A stretch of 64,000 nucleotides of DNA from Antrihabitans auranticaus. Lineage in GTDB: Bacteria; Actinomycetota; Actinomycetes; Mycobacteriales; Mycobacteriaceae. The stretch is taken from contig NZ_JAEMNW010000001.1 in assembly GCF_016481275.1 (NCBI RefSeq), positions 1,081,531 through 1,145,530 of the forward strand, written 5' to 3'. A program made the position numbers and the translations under genes. Of the stretch, positions 63,958 to 64,000 are shown piece by piece. Numbering within the stretch: position 1 is the first letter of the stretch; every line of letters starts with the position of its first letter. The notes beneath the pieces are model-generated. The model saw only the letters and a list, made by a program, of their open reading frames with translations, did no database searches and was not told where the DNA came from.

Positions 63958-64000
63958 CTACACCGGAACGGGCGTCCGGCGTACGCCGAGGGACACGATG
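63958..64000 (-). CDS. Possible 3' end of an upstream minus-strand gene
   Basis: One minus-strand frame reads VSLGVRRTPVPV and then stops at 63958. It would be the C-terminus of a gene continuing beyond the window, upstream of mgtA. Too short to identify. Confidence 0.35.
   Translation of the reverse strand, partial: IVSLGVRRTPVPV

Overview
This window is chromosomal, GC-rich DNA from a mycolic-acid actinobacterium (order Mycobacteriales). The gene content and heavy use of GTG/TTG starts suggest a Nocardiaceae member (Rhodococcus- or Nocardia-like); the genus is an inference. Several markers fit: the ergothioneine genes egtABCD, a resuscitation-promoting factor (rpfB), a protein O-mannosyltransferase, an MgtA-type mannosyltransferase, a fatty acyl-AMP ligase of the Pks16 type and heterodimeric FadE acyl-CoA dehydrogenases. 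Many genes also look leaderless, with a TANNNT box 6-8 nt before ATG/GTG. From memory of the M. tuberculosis map, the backbone follows the Rv1001-Rv1019 neighbourhood: TetR (Rv1019), glmU, prs, rplY, pth, pks16-like, then ispE, ksgA, rpfB, tatD, metG, rsmI, pmt, arcA. Accessory blocks are inserted between these genes.

Layout. 1-4.3 kb: two TetR genes, tRNA-Gln, glmU-prs (UDP-GlcNAc and PRPP supply). 4.3-12.2 kb: a DUF2461 gene, the minus-strand operon egtA-egtB-egtC-egtD, then on the plus strand a repeat-bearing lipoprotein, a secreted lipase and a class V PLP enzyme that may be EgtE. 12.4-18.8 kb: rplY-pth, a secreted protein, two SDR-type reductases, the FAAL and a hotdog thioesterase. The thioesterase is divergent from a TetR gene across a very symmetrical double operator. 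19.5-25.3 kb: a FadE pair, prfC, and a small PNPOx/VOC/SnoaL operon.

25.3-35.5 kb is the most unusual block. It holds three DUF445-type membrane proteins, two Abi_alpha-like (DUF4393) proteins each directly downstream of a DUF445 gene, two tandem-domain universal stress proteins, twin small membrane proteins with homologous leaders and matching terminators, and a type I signal peptidase. It looks like a duplicated, coordinately controlled envelope or stress module of unknown function.

35.6-41.4 kb: UbiA prenyltransferase, FMN glutamate-synthase-like protein, a small Cys-motif protein, an ABC-F ATPase and ispE. 41.4-49.7 kb is an accessory block splitting ispE from ksgA: a DrrAB-type ABC exporter with a WYL regulator, a P450-TetR pair, and a copper operon (copZ, an anchored metal-binding protein, copA) behind a CsoR-like operator. 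49.8-64 kb: ksgA, rpfB, tatD, divergent metG, about 100-bp tandem repeats, a DUF2786 protein, rsmI, pmt, GntR plus NAD(P)-binding protein, arsC, arcA, soxR, an SDR and mgtA. No insertion sequence, phage, integrase or CRISPR array was seen.
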